A stretch of DNA of 64,000 nt from JABCZH01 sp963803775 (GCA_963803775.1 CAWDNS010000007.1:930001-994000); one strand, 5' to 3'; shown: positions 52,244-61,510, counted from the first letter of the stretch. The notes: generated by a model not told the origin, from the sequence alone. Numbers and translations are program-made.

Positions 52244-52997
52244 CTTCTTCTTCCTCGCCAGCCGCGTTGCCGCCATCGCGTTGCGATTCGTCGAGCAGGC
52301 GCAGGCCCTCCATCAGCAAGCCTTGGGTATTTAGGGTGGTGGTCTGCTTGGTTGTCTTGCCTTCGAAATTTACCTGGAAGTTGCCATCGGTCCAGCGCAG
52401 CACTTTGAAGACAGCCTGATCGCCATTTAGGGAACCATAGGCGGCATGCGTGACCTGACCTTCCTTGAAGTACACTTCACATTTTTCATCTTTGGTGGTC
52501 AGGGTCAGCGCACAGCTTTTGCGGCCCATTTCCAGCGACTGAACCAGGTCAATCACATTCATCTGTAGCAGGCTACCGCGGAGAACGCCATCGGAAGGCG
52601 CTGTTTTCGCCATCTTTTCCAGGGCAATCTTGTCGATGAGCCGCTTGATGCGTTGAGTGGCCTCGCGCAGGAAAAACGGTTTCTCCACGAAGTCGTCGAT
52701 GGGCAGATCGGGAGTAGTCAGTTTCTCGGCGATATCACTCTTCGCGGCGAGCAGGATGATGGCGGCTCCAGCAGTACGCGGGCGGCTGCGGAGCTTCTCC
52801 ACCAGTTGGCGTCCGTCCATGCCGGGCATGCGGTAGTCGCACACCAGCAGGTCGGGAGGGTCGTCCACTGCCTTGAGCAGGGCGTCGGCTGCGTCGTTTG
52901 CGGTCGAAACCATGCCCAGCGGAGTGAGCGCACCCTGCAACATTCCCAGGATCATGGGATTGTCGTCTACCAGCAGGACTTTGACGTTGTTCGACAT
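52224..52997 (-). CDS. response regulator with C-terminal DUF4388 (PATAN-like) domain
   Basis: 257 residues from ATG 52997. The receiver domain (about 4-125) holds the acidic pair D11-D12, phosphoacceptor D54 (LLVCDYRMPGMDG) and the Lys in DFVEKPFFL. The C-terminal part (about 145-235) is a DUF4388/PATAN-like module with LLQMNVIDLVQSLEMGRKSC and EVYFKEGQVTHAAYG. Such modules usually mediate protein interaction, not DNA binding. The last residues are acidic (AGEEEEDVLLDS). Its place between moaC and mogA is unusual. The overlap with the mogA start shows tight co-transcription. Confidence 0.88.
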   Translation of the reverse strand: MSNNVKVLLVDDNPMILGMLQGALTPLGMVSTANDAADALLKAVDDPPDLLVCDYRMPGMDGRQLVEKLRSRPRTAGAAIILLAAKSDIAEKLTTPDLPIDDFVEKPFFLREATQRIKRLIDKIALEKMAKTAPSDGVLRGSLLQMNVIDLVQSLEMGRKSCALTLTTKDEKCEVYFKEGQVTHAAYGSLNGDQAVFKVLRWTDGNFQVNFEGKTTKQTTTLNTQGLLMEGLRLLDESQRDGGNAAGEEEEDVLLDS

Positions 52998-53001
52998 GGA
53001 G

Positions 53002-53481
53002 CTATTTCTTCTTACGGGAGCGGACGTAGTCGCCGCTCTTTCCGCCAGTCTTACGCTCAAGCACGATTTCGCGAATCTCGATTCCCTTGTCGAGAGCCTT
53101 GCACATATCGTACATGGTAAGCGCGGCGATGCTTACGGCGGTCAGGGCTTCCATCTCCACGCCGGTTGTGGCTGTAGTTGTAACTTGAGAAGCGATGGCG
53201 ACGCCATTCTTGCACAGCCGCAGAGTCACATCAACGTGAGCCAGCGGCAAAGGATGGCACATGGGAATCAGTTCGGAAGTACGTTTTGCGGCCATGATTC
53301 CCGCCAAGCGGGCCACTTCGAACGCATCACCCTTGGGATTCTTAGGCAACGCGTCGAGTACCGAGGGCTTCATAGCGACGAAGGCGCTGGCGGCAGCTGT
53401 CCGCCGAGATTCGGCTTTGGCTGAAACGTCCACCATCTTCGCTCGTCCGGTGTGGTCGTAGTGGGACAGCTTCTTGGGCAT
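53002..53481 (-). CDS. moaC: cyclic pyranopterin monophosphate synthase MoaC
   Basis: 159 residues, standard length. It carries out the second half of the first molybdenum cofactor step, acting with MoaA. The conserved loop ELIPMCHPLPLAHVDVTLRL (about 70-89) and GVEMEALTAVSIAALTMYD are intact. The catalytic Lys-rich segment is KTGGKSGDYVRS. The gene is 4 bases upstream of the response regulator start, so they form one operon. No moaA is inside the window. Confidence 0.95.
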   Translation of the reverse strand: MPKKLSHYDHTGRAKMVDVSAKAESRRTAAASAFVAMKPSVLDALPKNPKGDAFEVARLAGIMAAKRTSELIPMCHPLPLAHVDVTLRLCKNGVAIASQVTTTATTGVEMEALTAVSIAALTMYDMCKALDKGIEIREIVLERKTGGKSGDYVRSRKKK

Positions 53482-53540
53482 CCGAAGGAACTATCCTACT
53501 AGAAGCGATCCAGCTGCTTCACAAATGGTGGACACAGTTT

Positions 53541-55176
53541 CTACATTCCGTTCTTTGACACCATGGTCTTTGCCCGGGCGAGTTCGGGACGATCGGAATT
53601 CCTTCCATCATTGCAGTTCTTAAGTAACTGAGCGTAGTAGGTATTCGCTTTTTCCGTTTGGTGCGCCAATTCGGCGGAGCGTGCTGCGCCCGCGAGTCCG
53701 TTAAAGCGATTGGGGTCGGTTTTTAGAGCACTCTGGTATTCGGTCAGGGCCTCCTGCGGCCGGTTGAGCGTGAGCAGCATGTCGGCCAGCATCTCGCGGG
53801 GGAATGTCGACCTCGCGTTTTCCCACCTTGTCCTGCAAATCGGCTACTTCGCGCATCTGGCGCAACGCGTCGTCGTTCTTTTTTTCGGCAAAAGCCAGCC
53901 AGGCGTGAACTTCTCCGCGAGGGAAGTCTGGGCCGTCGAGAACATAAGCGTCCTTTGACTTGCGCGTCGCTTCCTCCGCCGCATCGAACTTCTGGGCATT
54001 GTTGCGTGTGGCTTCAACGTCGTTCTGTTGCGCTGTGCCGATGGTTCGAGCCCAGTAGGTGATTCTCTGGAGATCGGGGGTCGCGCCGGCTGCGGGCTCA
54101 AGCGCGGCTAGGTCGGACCAGTGGCGCATCTCCAATGCGTAAATCGCTGGAAAATGGGCAGAGGCGAAGCCGAAGTATTCAAGCATTCCCGCGTCGTCGC
54201 CAGTCTTCGGAGCGCTGGCGATGATCCGCTTGGAATCGTCCAACTCGCGCTTGGCTGCGTCGTCTTGTCCGGTTTGCAGATAAGCGTAGATGAGGAAATG
54301 CATGGCATGCAGTTCATGCCCGTGCATGTACATCTCGCGCGATGGATCAGCCATCGCCACCGATTTCAGGTTCGCGTCGATGTCTTCCTGCCAGAGACCG
54401 AGCCGGGCAAAGATGTGGCTGGGCATATGAACGGCGTGCGCGGACGAGGAAGCGATGGCCGCATAGCGGCGTGCGGCATCGAGTCCCAAAGGAGCCATGT
54501 CAGGCGAGTCGCAGGCATGGATGATGTAATGCGCCAACCCAGGATGGTCGGGCTGCCGCAGGAAGAGTGGGTTGAGCACGGCGACGGCTTTCTTTCTTGC
54601 CTCGTGCGATTTGTCGTTCGGGGGTTCAGCGGCCAACAACGACAAGCCGTAAAACGCGCCCACCTCAAGGTCGTTGGGATACTGCTGGTAGAGCTTACCC
54701 ATGGCCTCGGAATAGGCGGTTACCCGCTGCATGTGGTCGCGAGTTCCGTAGTCGCGGTAGAACTCGGAAAGCGCGAAAATAAAGCCTCGCTCGCGGCCGG
54801 TTTTGGTGTCGAGCTTCTGGGCCTGTTCCATCTCGTTCCAGCCGTGCTTCAATACCGGCTCGCCGGGGCGTTCCCATATCTGATGGAACAAGCTCAACGC
54901 GACGCCCCAGTGCGCCATGGCGCAAGTGGGATCCTTCTGCGTGATTTCGACGAACTGGGCCTCGGCCTCTTCGTAACCGAAAGAATGCATGAGCGCGACG
55001 CCGCGTTCGAAGGGCTTCTGCGAATCGGGCGCGCAGGAGATAGGGAATGAAATGTTGCCGAGCTTTTCGGTGGCATCATGATCATGCGCGGGCTCATCAC
55101 TGAACGCCGGTTCCCCTGAAGAAAACAGGAAACACACGCAAGCTAGCAGGCAAGGAACAGCTGTCCGTCGGACCAT
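53541..55176 (-). CDS. secreted TPR-repeat protein, one apparent frameshift
   Basis: A signal peptide (TAVPCLLACVCFLFSSGEPA) leads into about 545 residues of helical repeats, beginning FERGVALMHSFGYEEAEAQF and including IIHACDSPDMAPLGLDAARR and AHAVHMPSHIFARLGLWQED. The frame is open to about 53800. One extra base in a G5 run (53798-53802; CCCCC on the coding strand) puts the last 85 codons (MLADMLLTLNRPQEALTEYQ to KTMVSKNGM) in another frame. A single-base correction restores the whole TPR protein. A GGAGGGGGAT site precedes ATG 55176. The family is common in Acidobacteria and lacks a known role. Confidence 0.8.
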
Positions 55177-55242
55177 CTTTATCCCCCTCCGAATGCGGTA
55201 CCTATTTTACTCTGACCGCGCCGACGGAGTCTGGCGGAAGTC

Positions 55243-55267
55243 GGTCGTCGCGCCTCTGGCGACGACC
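55243..55267 (-). terminator. possible terminator hairpin after the YciI gene
   Basis: GGTCGTCGC (55243-55251) pairs with GCGACGACC (55259-55267). The hairpin lies 17 bases past the yciI stop on the minus strand but no U-tract follows, so its strength is doubtful. Confidence 0.3.
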
Positions 55268-55283
55268 GTTGCAGCGACGGTTC

Positions 55284-55658
55284 CTATACGTTCGGAGCGC
55301 AGCCTTCCGGCCCGAGCATCTGGCGAACTTCGGTCTCGCCTTCCCATTCCGGCCAATACTTCTTGTGAAGCTCCATGAAGCGCAGAGCCCCTTCGATCGC
55401 TTCCTCCTTCGATTTCAGCTCAAACTGGGCATAGCCACCGACAACCTCCTTGGCTTCGGCAAAAGGCCCATCGGTCACTGTTAGCTTGCCTTTCGAGAGC
55501 CGGATGCGGGCGCCCTGAGCAGTGGGGGCGAGCCCTCCGCTGCCGCGCATGGTACCGGCTTTGGCTGCCTCTTCACTCATCTTTGTAATCGCATCGATGA
55601 GTGCCTGGGGCGGCGGGCCCTGCTTTTCGGGGTGTTTGACTATCATCATGAATTGCAT
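55284..55658 (-). CDS. YciI-like protein
   Basis: 124 residues. The ferredoxin-like YCII fold shows MQFMMIVKHPEKQGPPPQAL and VTDGPFAEAKEVVGGYAQF, with GALRFMELHKKYWPEWEGET near the end. YciI family members are often encoded beside ECF sigma factors, but no such gene is adjacent. No catalytic role is established. A run TAAGGAGACAC precedes the start on the minus strand. Confidence 0.88.
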   Translation of the reverse strand: MQFMMIVKHPEKQGPPPQALIDAITKMSEEAAKAGTMRGSGGLAPTAQGARIRLSKGKLTVTDGPFAEAKEVVGGYAQFELKSKEEAIEGALRFMELHKKYWPEWEGETEVRQMLGPEGCAPNV

Positions 55659-55698
55659 CGTAGTGTCTCCTTAGTAGTTTTCATTCTGCGATAACCTT

Positions 55699-56076
55699 CT
55701 ACTTTAATGTCGAACGACGGATAGTAAAATCGACAATTCCACGATCTTTTTTTGCAGGGGTGTCAGCATCGCCGGGGTCGGTATCCCGCGACAATACCGT
55801 TCCCGCGAAGACGAGCAGCAGCGGCCACAGCGTTACCAACGCATGCTGAAACAAGCCCTGCACAAAGCGTTGGTGATCAGAGGCGTACGCCTGCAACACA
55901 CGCAAAGCGGCCAGGATGACTGTGGGCACTATCCCGAATGTTCTCCCCGAAGGGCCAAATAGATAGCTCAACTGGCTAGCGGCTCGATCAAGATTCTCAT
56001 ACAAAACAAAGACGCCGAGCCCGATGAAGACCGCTCCTGCGATTGATTTCGCGCGTCCTAAGAATGTGTGTTTCAT
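55699..56076 (-). CDS. hypothetical membrane protein
   Basis: 125 residues from ATG 56076. Upstream in-frame codons read as noise, and GGGTAGGG lies before this ATG. Two hydrophobic stretches are present (IAGAVFIGLGVFVLYEN, ALVTLWPLLLVFAGTVL), with a polar middle. The C-terminus is basic and acidic (PAKKDRGIVDFTIRRSTLK). No family recognised. It lies 41 bases upstream of the yciI-like gene on the same strand. Confidence 0.55.
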   Translation of the reverse strand: MKHTFLGRAKSIAGAVFIGLGVFVLYENLDRAASQLSYLFGPSGRTFGIVPTVILAALRVLQAYASDHQRFVQGLFQHALVTLWPLLLVFAGTVLSRDTDPGDADTPAKKDRGIVDFTIRRSTLK

Positions 56077-56302
56077 CGCCCTACCCTCGTCTTTCTTGCT
56101 TCTACTTGTTAGTCGAACGAGGGGGCGTGAGATCGACAGGGTGTCCCGTATTTTTTGGGGCGACTGGTTAAAACCAACCGCAGAAAACCTGCTCGGAAAA
56201 AGCTTTGCAATCAACTCGCTTTCGTTCGATCAATGAAAAGTAGGGTGTACCCGGCCCGTCAGATGTATCGTATTACCGAACAGTCGGCTAATCCGGAAGC
56301 AA

Positions 56303-57733
56303 ATGCAGCCCATCATCGCGAAATCCGCAGCTTTCACTGCCGTGGTCCTCAGCGGAAGTTTCTTTGCCGCTGCCGCAACAACCTCGCCGAACCGTGTGGA
56401 CGATTACGTCGAGTCAGCGATGGCGGAACAGCATATTCCTGGCCTCGCACTTGGTGTTTACGAAGATGGCCAGGTCGTCAAAGCGCAAGGATATGGGCTG
56501 GCGAATGTTGAACTGAACGTCGCAGTGAGACCCGAAACCGTTTTCCAATCCGGATCGATTGGCAAACAGTTCACTGCCGCGGCAGTAATGATGCTCGTGG
56601 AGGAAGGCAAAGTCGGTCTTGATGATAGTGTCACGAAATACTTTCCCAGTGCTCCCGCGAGTTGGCAAGGCATCAAGGTTCGGAATCTGCTTAGCCATAC
56701 TTCCGGGCTCGCCGAGTACGAGTCCGAGAACACCAGGCCCGGTGGCCTCATCAACCTGCGTGCGGACTACAGCGAAGAGCAACTGGTCAAGATCGTCGAG
56801 TCGTTCCCCTTGGATTTCCCGCCGGGAGACAAATGGGATTATCGCAACACCAATTACCTGCTGCTGGGAATCATGATCCACAGGGTCACCGGCAAGTTTT
56901 ACGGTGATTTCCTGCAGGAGAGAATCTTCAGGCCTCTTGGGATGGTGAACACTCGGGTCATTAGCGACGCCGATATTGTTCCCAATCGTGCTGCCGGTTA
57001 CCAGTTGGTGAAAGGTGTGCTGAAAAACCAGGATTGGGTTTCGCCTACCTTTAACTCAACTGCCGACGGCACCCTCTACTTCAACGTCCTCAATTTAGCA
57101 AAGTGGGATAGCGCACTTTACTCGGAGCGGCTACTAAAGAAGTCGAGCCTCGATCAAATGTGGAGTGTGGCCAGGTTAAACGATGGCACCCCGAATAGTC
57201 GGAACTACGGTTTCGGATGGCAAGTTGATGACATCAATGGGCACAGAGTCATCGAACACAGCGGATCGTGGCAAGGCTTTACGGCCTTTATCGCGCGCTA
57301 CATAGATGACAAACTCACGGTGGTCGTGCTGACGAATCTCGATTCGGGCCACTCTTCTCCCGCCAGAATTGCGCACGAAGTGGCGGGTTTGTACAACTCC
57401 AACTTGACCCCACTACAACCGATTGCTGACAAGGAACCAGAAGTTACGGCTTTTTTCCGGGCCATCATGCAGAAAGTCGCGGATGGAAAGGCTGACCCAC
57501 TGGATTTTGCGCCAGAGGTTCGCTCGCGGTGGTTTCCTGACGGGGTGAAGGAATGGGAAGTGCACACAAAACACCTTGGCCCACTAAGGTCGGTTGAGTT
57601 GCTAGAGCGCAAAGAAGAAGGCGACCGGCGGGAGTACACCTACCGGGGAACGTTTGACAGCCTGAAGATCGTGTATTGCCTGACTCTCAATCGCAACAAC
57701 CAGATTCTCGGTTTTAGGCCGTGTAAGAACTGA
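56303..57733 (+). CDS. serine hydrolase, beta-lactamase/DD-peptidase family
   Basis: 476 residues with an N-terminal signal peptide (AFTAVVLSGSFFAAAA). The SxxK motif is S85-I-G-K88, the YxN motif is Y180-R-N182 (WDYRNTNYLLLGI), and an HSG triad lies near the end (VIEHSGSWQGFTAFI). The catalytic domain spans about 30-370; the last about 100 residues form an extra domain. Class C beta-lactamases, esterases and D-aminopeptidases share these motifs, so the substrate is open. No AmpR or similar regulator is nearby. A GGAAGCAA site precedes ATG 56303. Confidence 0.92.
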   Translation: MQPIIAKSAAFTAVVLSGSFFAAAATTSPNRVDDYVESAMAEQHIPGLALGVYEDGQVVKAQGYGLANVELNVAVRPETVFQSGSIGKQFTAAAVMMLVEEGKVGLDDSVTKYFPSAPASWQGIKVRNLLSHTSGLAEYESENTRPGGLINLRADYSEEQLVKIVESFPLDFPPGDKWDYRNTNYLLLGIMIHRVTGKFYGDFLQERIFRPLGMVNTRVISDADIVPNRAAGYQLVKGVLKNQDWVSPTFNSTADGTLYFNVLNLAKWDSALYSERLLKKSSLDQMWSVARLNDGTPNSRNYGFGWQVDDINGHRVIEHSGSWQGFTAFIARYIDDKLTVVVLTNLDSGHSSPARIAHEVAGLYNSNLTPLQPIADKEPEVTAFFRAIMQKVADGKADPLDFAPEVRSRWFPDGVKEWEVHTKHLGPLRSVELLERKEEGDRREYTYRGTFDSLKIVYCLTLNRNNQILGFRPCKN

Positions 57734-57751
57734 TCCGCTAGGTGAAAACGG

Positions 57752-58978
57752 CTAACGCACCAGAACTGGCACCCATTCACCCCCCGCAATATCCCGACCA
57801 TCAACCACGACATAACAATTGGCCCGGGCAGTGGCAGCGATGTCCCCCGAGCCTTGCCAGCGAACCAACGCAACTTCCGCTGCGTCGAACTCGCCGGAGA
57901 GAACTGCCGGCAGGAAGCGTTTCAAGCCGGGCTTAGCTTTGATCTCGGATTTCAGCTGGGCGCGCAGGAAGATCAGCTTTCGTGGCTGCATTCCTGCCAG
58001 GGCTTCGATCATCGGCCGGGCGAACAACTCAAATGTGACCATGGTCGAGACCGGATTCCCCGGAAGACCGAAGAAGTATTTGTGGGTAGATCCGTCCGGG
58101 ATTCGGCCGAACACGATCGGCTTGCCGGGCTGAATCCGCGCCCCCGTAAAGAAGAACTCCGCCTTCAATTCCAGCAAGGCTTGTTCCACCAGATCGTACT
58201 TGCCCATGGAAACGCCTCCGGTGAGCAGGAGCAGGTCTGCCTCTAATCCTTCGGCAATCAATTCAAGCAGACGTTCCGGCTCATCGGGAGCAATTGGCAG
58301 CAGCACGGGTGCTCCACCTGCCGTATGAATTTGTACCGCCAAGGAGTAGCTGTTGGAATTGCGGATCTGGTTGTGCGCAGGCGGCACGTCGATGTCCACG
58401 ATTTCATCGCCGGTGGACAATACGGCCACACGCGGCTTGGAGTAAACCAGCAAATGCGATTTGCCAGCCGAAGCGGCTACCGCGATGGCGGCATGATCGA
58501 GCCTCATTCCGGGGACAAGCAGGCGGTCACCGCGCTTGGCCTCAGCGCCGATGGGAACGATGTTGTCGCCGGCGGCGATTCCTCTCGTGATTTCCACCTG
58601 ATCGCCGTTCCGGGATGTGTATTCGATCATGACCACGGCATCAGCGCCCGGAGGCGCGGGAGCGCCAGTCATGATCGCGGCAGCCTCGCCGGTCTTTGTT
58701 GTGAAAGGAGCATCTGCTGCCCCGGCTTTGATCTCGCCAATTACACGGAGCTTGACTGGAAGCCGTGCCAGATCGGCGGCGCGCACGGCGTATCCATCGC
58801 GAGTGGCGCGAGGGAATGGCGGGAAATTGCGGTCCGCCGAAACCACCTCGGCGAGCACCTGACTGGCGCTGTCGAGAAGTTCCACCAGTTCCTTGCCGTG
58901 GGGGCGAAGCTCGGCGGCGTGCTCCTCCACGGTGTGGCGGGCATCTTCAAAACTCAAGATTCGCTCGGGTGCAGACAT
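57752..58978 (-). CDS. moeA: molybdopterin molybdenumtransferase MoeA
   Basis: 408 residues from ATG 58978, the usual MoeA length. It inserts molybdate into adenylylated molybdopterin. The core motifs are RATRDGYAVRAADLARLP, VAVLSTGDEIVDIDVPPAHN, LLTGGVSMGKYDLVEQALLE and KYFFGLPGNPVSTMVTFELF. Codons beyond 58978 read as noise. It follows a PilT-like gene by 62 bases on the same strand. With moaC and mogA about 5 kb away, it completes a partial molybdenum cofactor set. Confidence 0.95.
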   Translation of the reverse strand: MSAPERILSFEDARHTVEEHAAELRPHGKELVELLDSASQVLAEVVSADRNFPPFPRATRDGYAVRAADLARLPVKLRVIGEIKAGAADAPFTTKTGEAAAIMTGAPAPPGADAVVMIEYTSRNGDQVEITRGIAAGDNIVPIGAEAKRGDRLLVPGMRLDHAAIAVAASAGKSHLLVYSKPRVAVLSTGDEIVDIDVPPAHNQIRNSNSYSLAVQIHTAGGAPVLLPIAPDEPERLLELIAEGLEADLLLLTGGVSMGKYDLVEQALLELKAEFFFTGARIQPGKPIVFGRIPDGSTHKYFFGLPGNPVSTMVTFELFARPMIEALAGMQPRKLIFLRAQLKSEIKAKPGLKRFLPAVLSGEFDAAEVALVRWQGSGDIAATARANCYVVVDGRDIAGGEWVPVLVR

Positions 58979-59040
58979 TGAGATTCTTTCCCAGCAGGAA
59001 ATGATACGGGGACGGGAAGGAAATTTCGAATGTTGATTTC

Positions 59041-60195
59041 TTAGCGCTGAGGCAGGCTTGATATCCCGGCTTCTGAACCAACGATCTCGCTTGCCAGGTC
59101 CTGCCGCAACTGCCCGGGATCGGTGGCGTGCAAGATGGCGGTTTCCAGATCCACGACCCCCGCAGTAACCAACTTCCCGATTTCGCAGTCGAAGTACAGC
59201 GTGTGTGTCGATGAGGGACTGCTGATTTCCAGGGACTCCAGGGTTCCGGGAAGGACTTTGAGAAGTTCGACCACAGGCACTCGCCCGCGGGCGTCGCGTC
59301 GCGGTATCAGTTTCTGGGAAACGATCTGGCGGATGCACCTCGCCAGGCGACTGCGGGTGGCTGTCTGCTCCCCGGCCGGGAACAAGCTCAGGAGGCGATC
59401 CACGGTCTTCGCAGCATCCACTGTATTCATGCTGGAAAGTACCAAGTGTCCGGTTTCGGCCGCTTCCAGTACCATTTCGACGGTCTCACGATCGCGTAGT
59501 TCGCTCACCAGTATCACACTGGGCGCCTGTCGCAGGGCCGCCCGCAGAGCCATGGGAATGCTGGGAATGTCACTGTGCAGCTCACGCTGATGGACCGTGG
59601 CTGACTTATGATTGTGCAGAAACTCTATGGGATCTTCGATGGTGATGATATGGCAGATCTGCTGCTGATTGATGAGGTCAAGCAGGGCGGCGAGAGTGGA
59701 GGACTTGCCTGATCCGCGAGGGCCAGTGACCAGAACCATGCCGTCACGAATGACAGCGATCTCCGCCAGTTGGGAGGGCAAGCCGAGCGTCGCCAGATCA
59801 GGAATTGTGGTAGGGATGACGCGCATGACCACAGCGCAACTACCCCGCTGGATGAAGGCGTTCACGCGAAAGCGTGCCAGTCCCGGCAAGCCGTAGGAAA
59901 CGTCGCACGAACCTTGTTCCCGCAGAATGGTGATGGCCTGCTTGTTGTTGCCTATGAGGTCGGCGGCGATGCGGCGGGTGTCATCGGCGCTGAGGGTGCG
60001 AAAGCCCGGAACCTGCACCGCGACCAGGCGGCCGTAAACTTCCACCTGCGGCGGACGTCCTGGGGAGAAAATCAGATCACTGACGTGCTCGTGAGTATGA
60101 AGCATAGCGCCCAACAGCGCGGTCGTGGCCACCGTGCCCGAACTGGTGGAGGGCTCGAAAAAGGACGAAGAAGAAGCACTGCCTGGAGCGGCCAT
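59041..60195 (-). CDS. divergent PilT/PilU-like ATPase
   Basis: 384 residues. The PilT-type ATPase order is kept: an N-terminal PAS-like part, Walker A GPRGSGKSS (158-166), an Asp box IITIEDPIEF near 184, Walker B ILVSELRD at about 228-235, and the His box TGHLVLSSMNT (248-258). The His box has Asn (N257) in place of the usual His. The Walker A reads GPRGSGKSS where PilT has GPTGSGKST. These changes suggest altered or lost retraction activity. No other pilus genes are nearby. A Ser/Thr-rich N-terminal tail is present. Confidence 0.82.
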   Translation of the reverse strand: MAAPGSASSSSFFEPSTSSGTVATTALLGAMLHTHEHVSDLIFSPGRPPQVEVYGRLVAVQVPGFRTLSADDTRRIAADLIGNNKQAITILREQGSCDVSYGLPGLARFRVNAFIQRGSCAVVMRVIPTTIPDLATLGLPSQLAEIAVIRDGMVLVTGPRGSGKSSTLAALLDLINQQQICHIITIEDPIEFLHNHKSATVHQRELHSDIPSIPMALRAALRQAPSVILVSELRDRETVEMVLEAAETGHLVLSSMNTVDAAKTVDRLLSLFPAGEQTATRSRLARCIRQIVSQKLIPRRDARGRVPVVELLKVLPGTLESLEISSPSSTHTLYFDCEIGKLVTAGVVDLETAILHATDPGQLRQDLASEIVGSEAGISSLPQR

Positions 60196-60319
60196 TTTGG
60201 TTGTGGGTGCACGGCGGAATTCGGCACGGGCCGCGATGGCACCGACAACTTAATCTAGCGAAAACCAGGGCAGGGTGCTACCAAGAACGTCAAGGCCATA
60301 TACCTTGGTAACCACAAGA

Positions 60320-60347
60320 AAGGGCAGCGTTTAAGCTGCCCTTTTTT
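60320..60347 (-). terminator. terminator hairpin downstream of the TPR gene
   Basis: AAGGGCAGC (60320-60328) pairs with GCTGCCCTT (60335-60343) over GTTTAA. On the plus strand a T6 run follows; on the minus strand TTTCTTG follows. It lies 21 bases past the stop of the TPR gene (minus strand). Confidence 0.7.
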
Positions 60348-60367
60348 AGACTTCTGAACGGCATCGG

Positions 60368-61510
60368 CTATTTCTTGGGTTTCTTGTTGCCGTAGCTGGT
60401 TTCAACCTTGGCGCCGACGGCGGACAGCATGGCTTTAGCTTCTTCAGCATGAGGACCGGTGGGCGCTAATTCGAGATACTTCTGGAAGGCCTCGGCAGTG
60501 CCCGGAGGCGCGACCATCTTGTCATCTTTCAAGGTCGCCTGGCCGATGAGGATCGTCCCCTTCTGATAGTAGGCGTCGGCCCGGGTAGGATCGGCAGCAA
60601 TCGCCTTATCAAAGGCGTCTAGAGCGGCTTTGGCCATTTGGGGATCGCCTTTGGTGTTGGCGTTGGTTAAGGTGGCGCCCAGATTGAAGTAGGAGACGGC
60701 AGCAGATGCAGGATCCAGCTGAATAGCCTGGTTGTAAGCTTTTACCGCCTCGTCGGTTTTTCCGTTACTGCCCACCGCTTTGCCGAGGTTGTTGTAGTAG
60801 GTAGCGAGCTGCTTGGTCGCGTCCGGGGTCTTTTTGCTGGGATCGGCGTCGATCGTTTTCTGTTTGATATCGATCGCCTTCTGGAGGTCGCTGGCCGCAT
60901 CCTCATAACCCTTGCTCTTGCTGGCATTGTCCGTTTGTTTGTCGCTCGCGCTTATGGTGTAGAGTCCAAGGTTCGCCCACAACACATCGCGTGCCGGGTC
61001 CATTTGCGTGGCTTCGGTCAGGGTCTTGACCGCGGTATCGAAGTCCTTGGCGTCTGCGGCAGTTTTAGCGGCGGCCAGCTTCTCATTCAAAGTCTTGATG
61101 GTGAGGTTTTCCTTAGCAACTTTCTCATTCTGCGCCTGCTGCGCTTTCAGTTGCTCGGGGGTCATTCCGCCGGTCGCGGCGAGAGCTTTCTTTAAGTCGA
61201 AATCCTGAACCACTTCGTCGGCACCGACCTGGACCCCATTAACGTGAAACAGTTCCTTGCCGTCCTTCATCAAGGTAGCGTTGTACTTTCCGGCGGCGAT
61301 TCCGAGGGAAAAATATTCACCCTTGTTGTTGGTCTTCAGATCATACTTACGGCCAGTGTCGACGTCGGCTAAATGCACGACAGCTCCGGTGATGGGCTTG
61401 CCATCAACGTCCGTGCATAAGCCCCGCACCGTGGCCTGGGCGAATGCCAACTGGGAGCATGCAGCGGCCATCAGTATTAAGAGCACGGGCACCAGGAATC
61501 GTTGCTTCAT
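60368..61510 (-). CDS. secreted carboxypeptidase-regulatory and TPR protein
   Basis: 380 residues. A signal peptide ending near AFAQ (VPVLLILMAAACSQLAFA) is followed by a small beta-sandwich (TVRGLCTDVDGKPITGAVVH, YFSLGIAAGKYNATLMKDGK). A helical TPR array occupies about 145-365, with repeats such as VKAYNQAIQLDPASAAVSYF and KAIAADPTRADAYYQKGTIL. The tail is basic (GNKKPKK). Known acidobacterial relatives have no assigned function; a periplasmic scaffold is likely. It ends with a hairpin terminator and starts 96 bases after queC ends. Confidence 0.82.
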   Translation of the reverse strand: MKQRFLVPVLLILMAAACSQLAFAQATVRGLCTDVDGKPITGAVVHLADVDTGRKYDLKTNNKGEYFSLGIAAGKYNATLMKDGKELFHVNGVQVGADEVVQDFDLKKALAATGGMTPEQLKAQQAQNEKVAKENLTIKTLNEKLAAAKTAADAKDFDTAVKTLTEATQMDPARDVLWANLGLYTISASDKQTDNASKSKGYEDAASDLQKAIDIKQKTIDADPSKKTPDATKQLATYYNNLGKAVGSNGKTDEAVKAYNQAIQLDPASAAVSYFNLGATLTNANTKGDPQMAKAALDAFDKAIAADPTRADAYYQKGTILIGQATLKDDKMVAPPGTAEAFQKYLELAPTGPHAEEAKAMLSAVGAKVETSYGNKKPKK

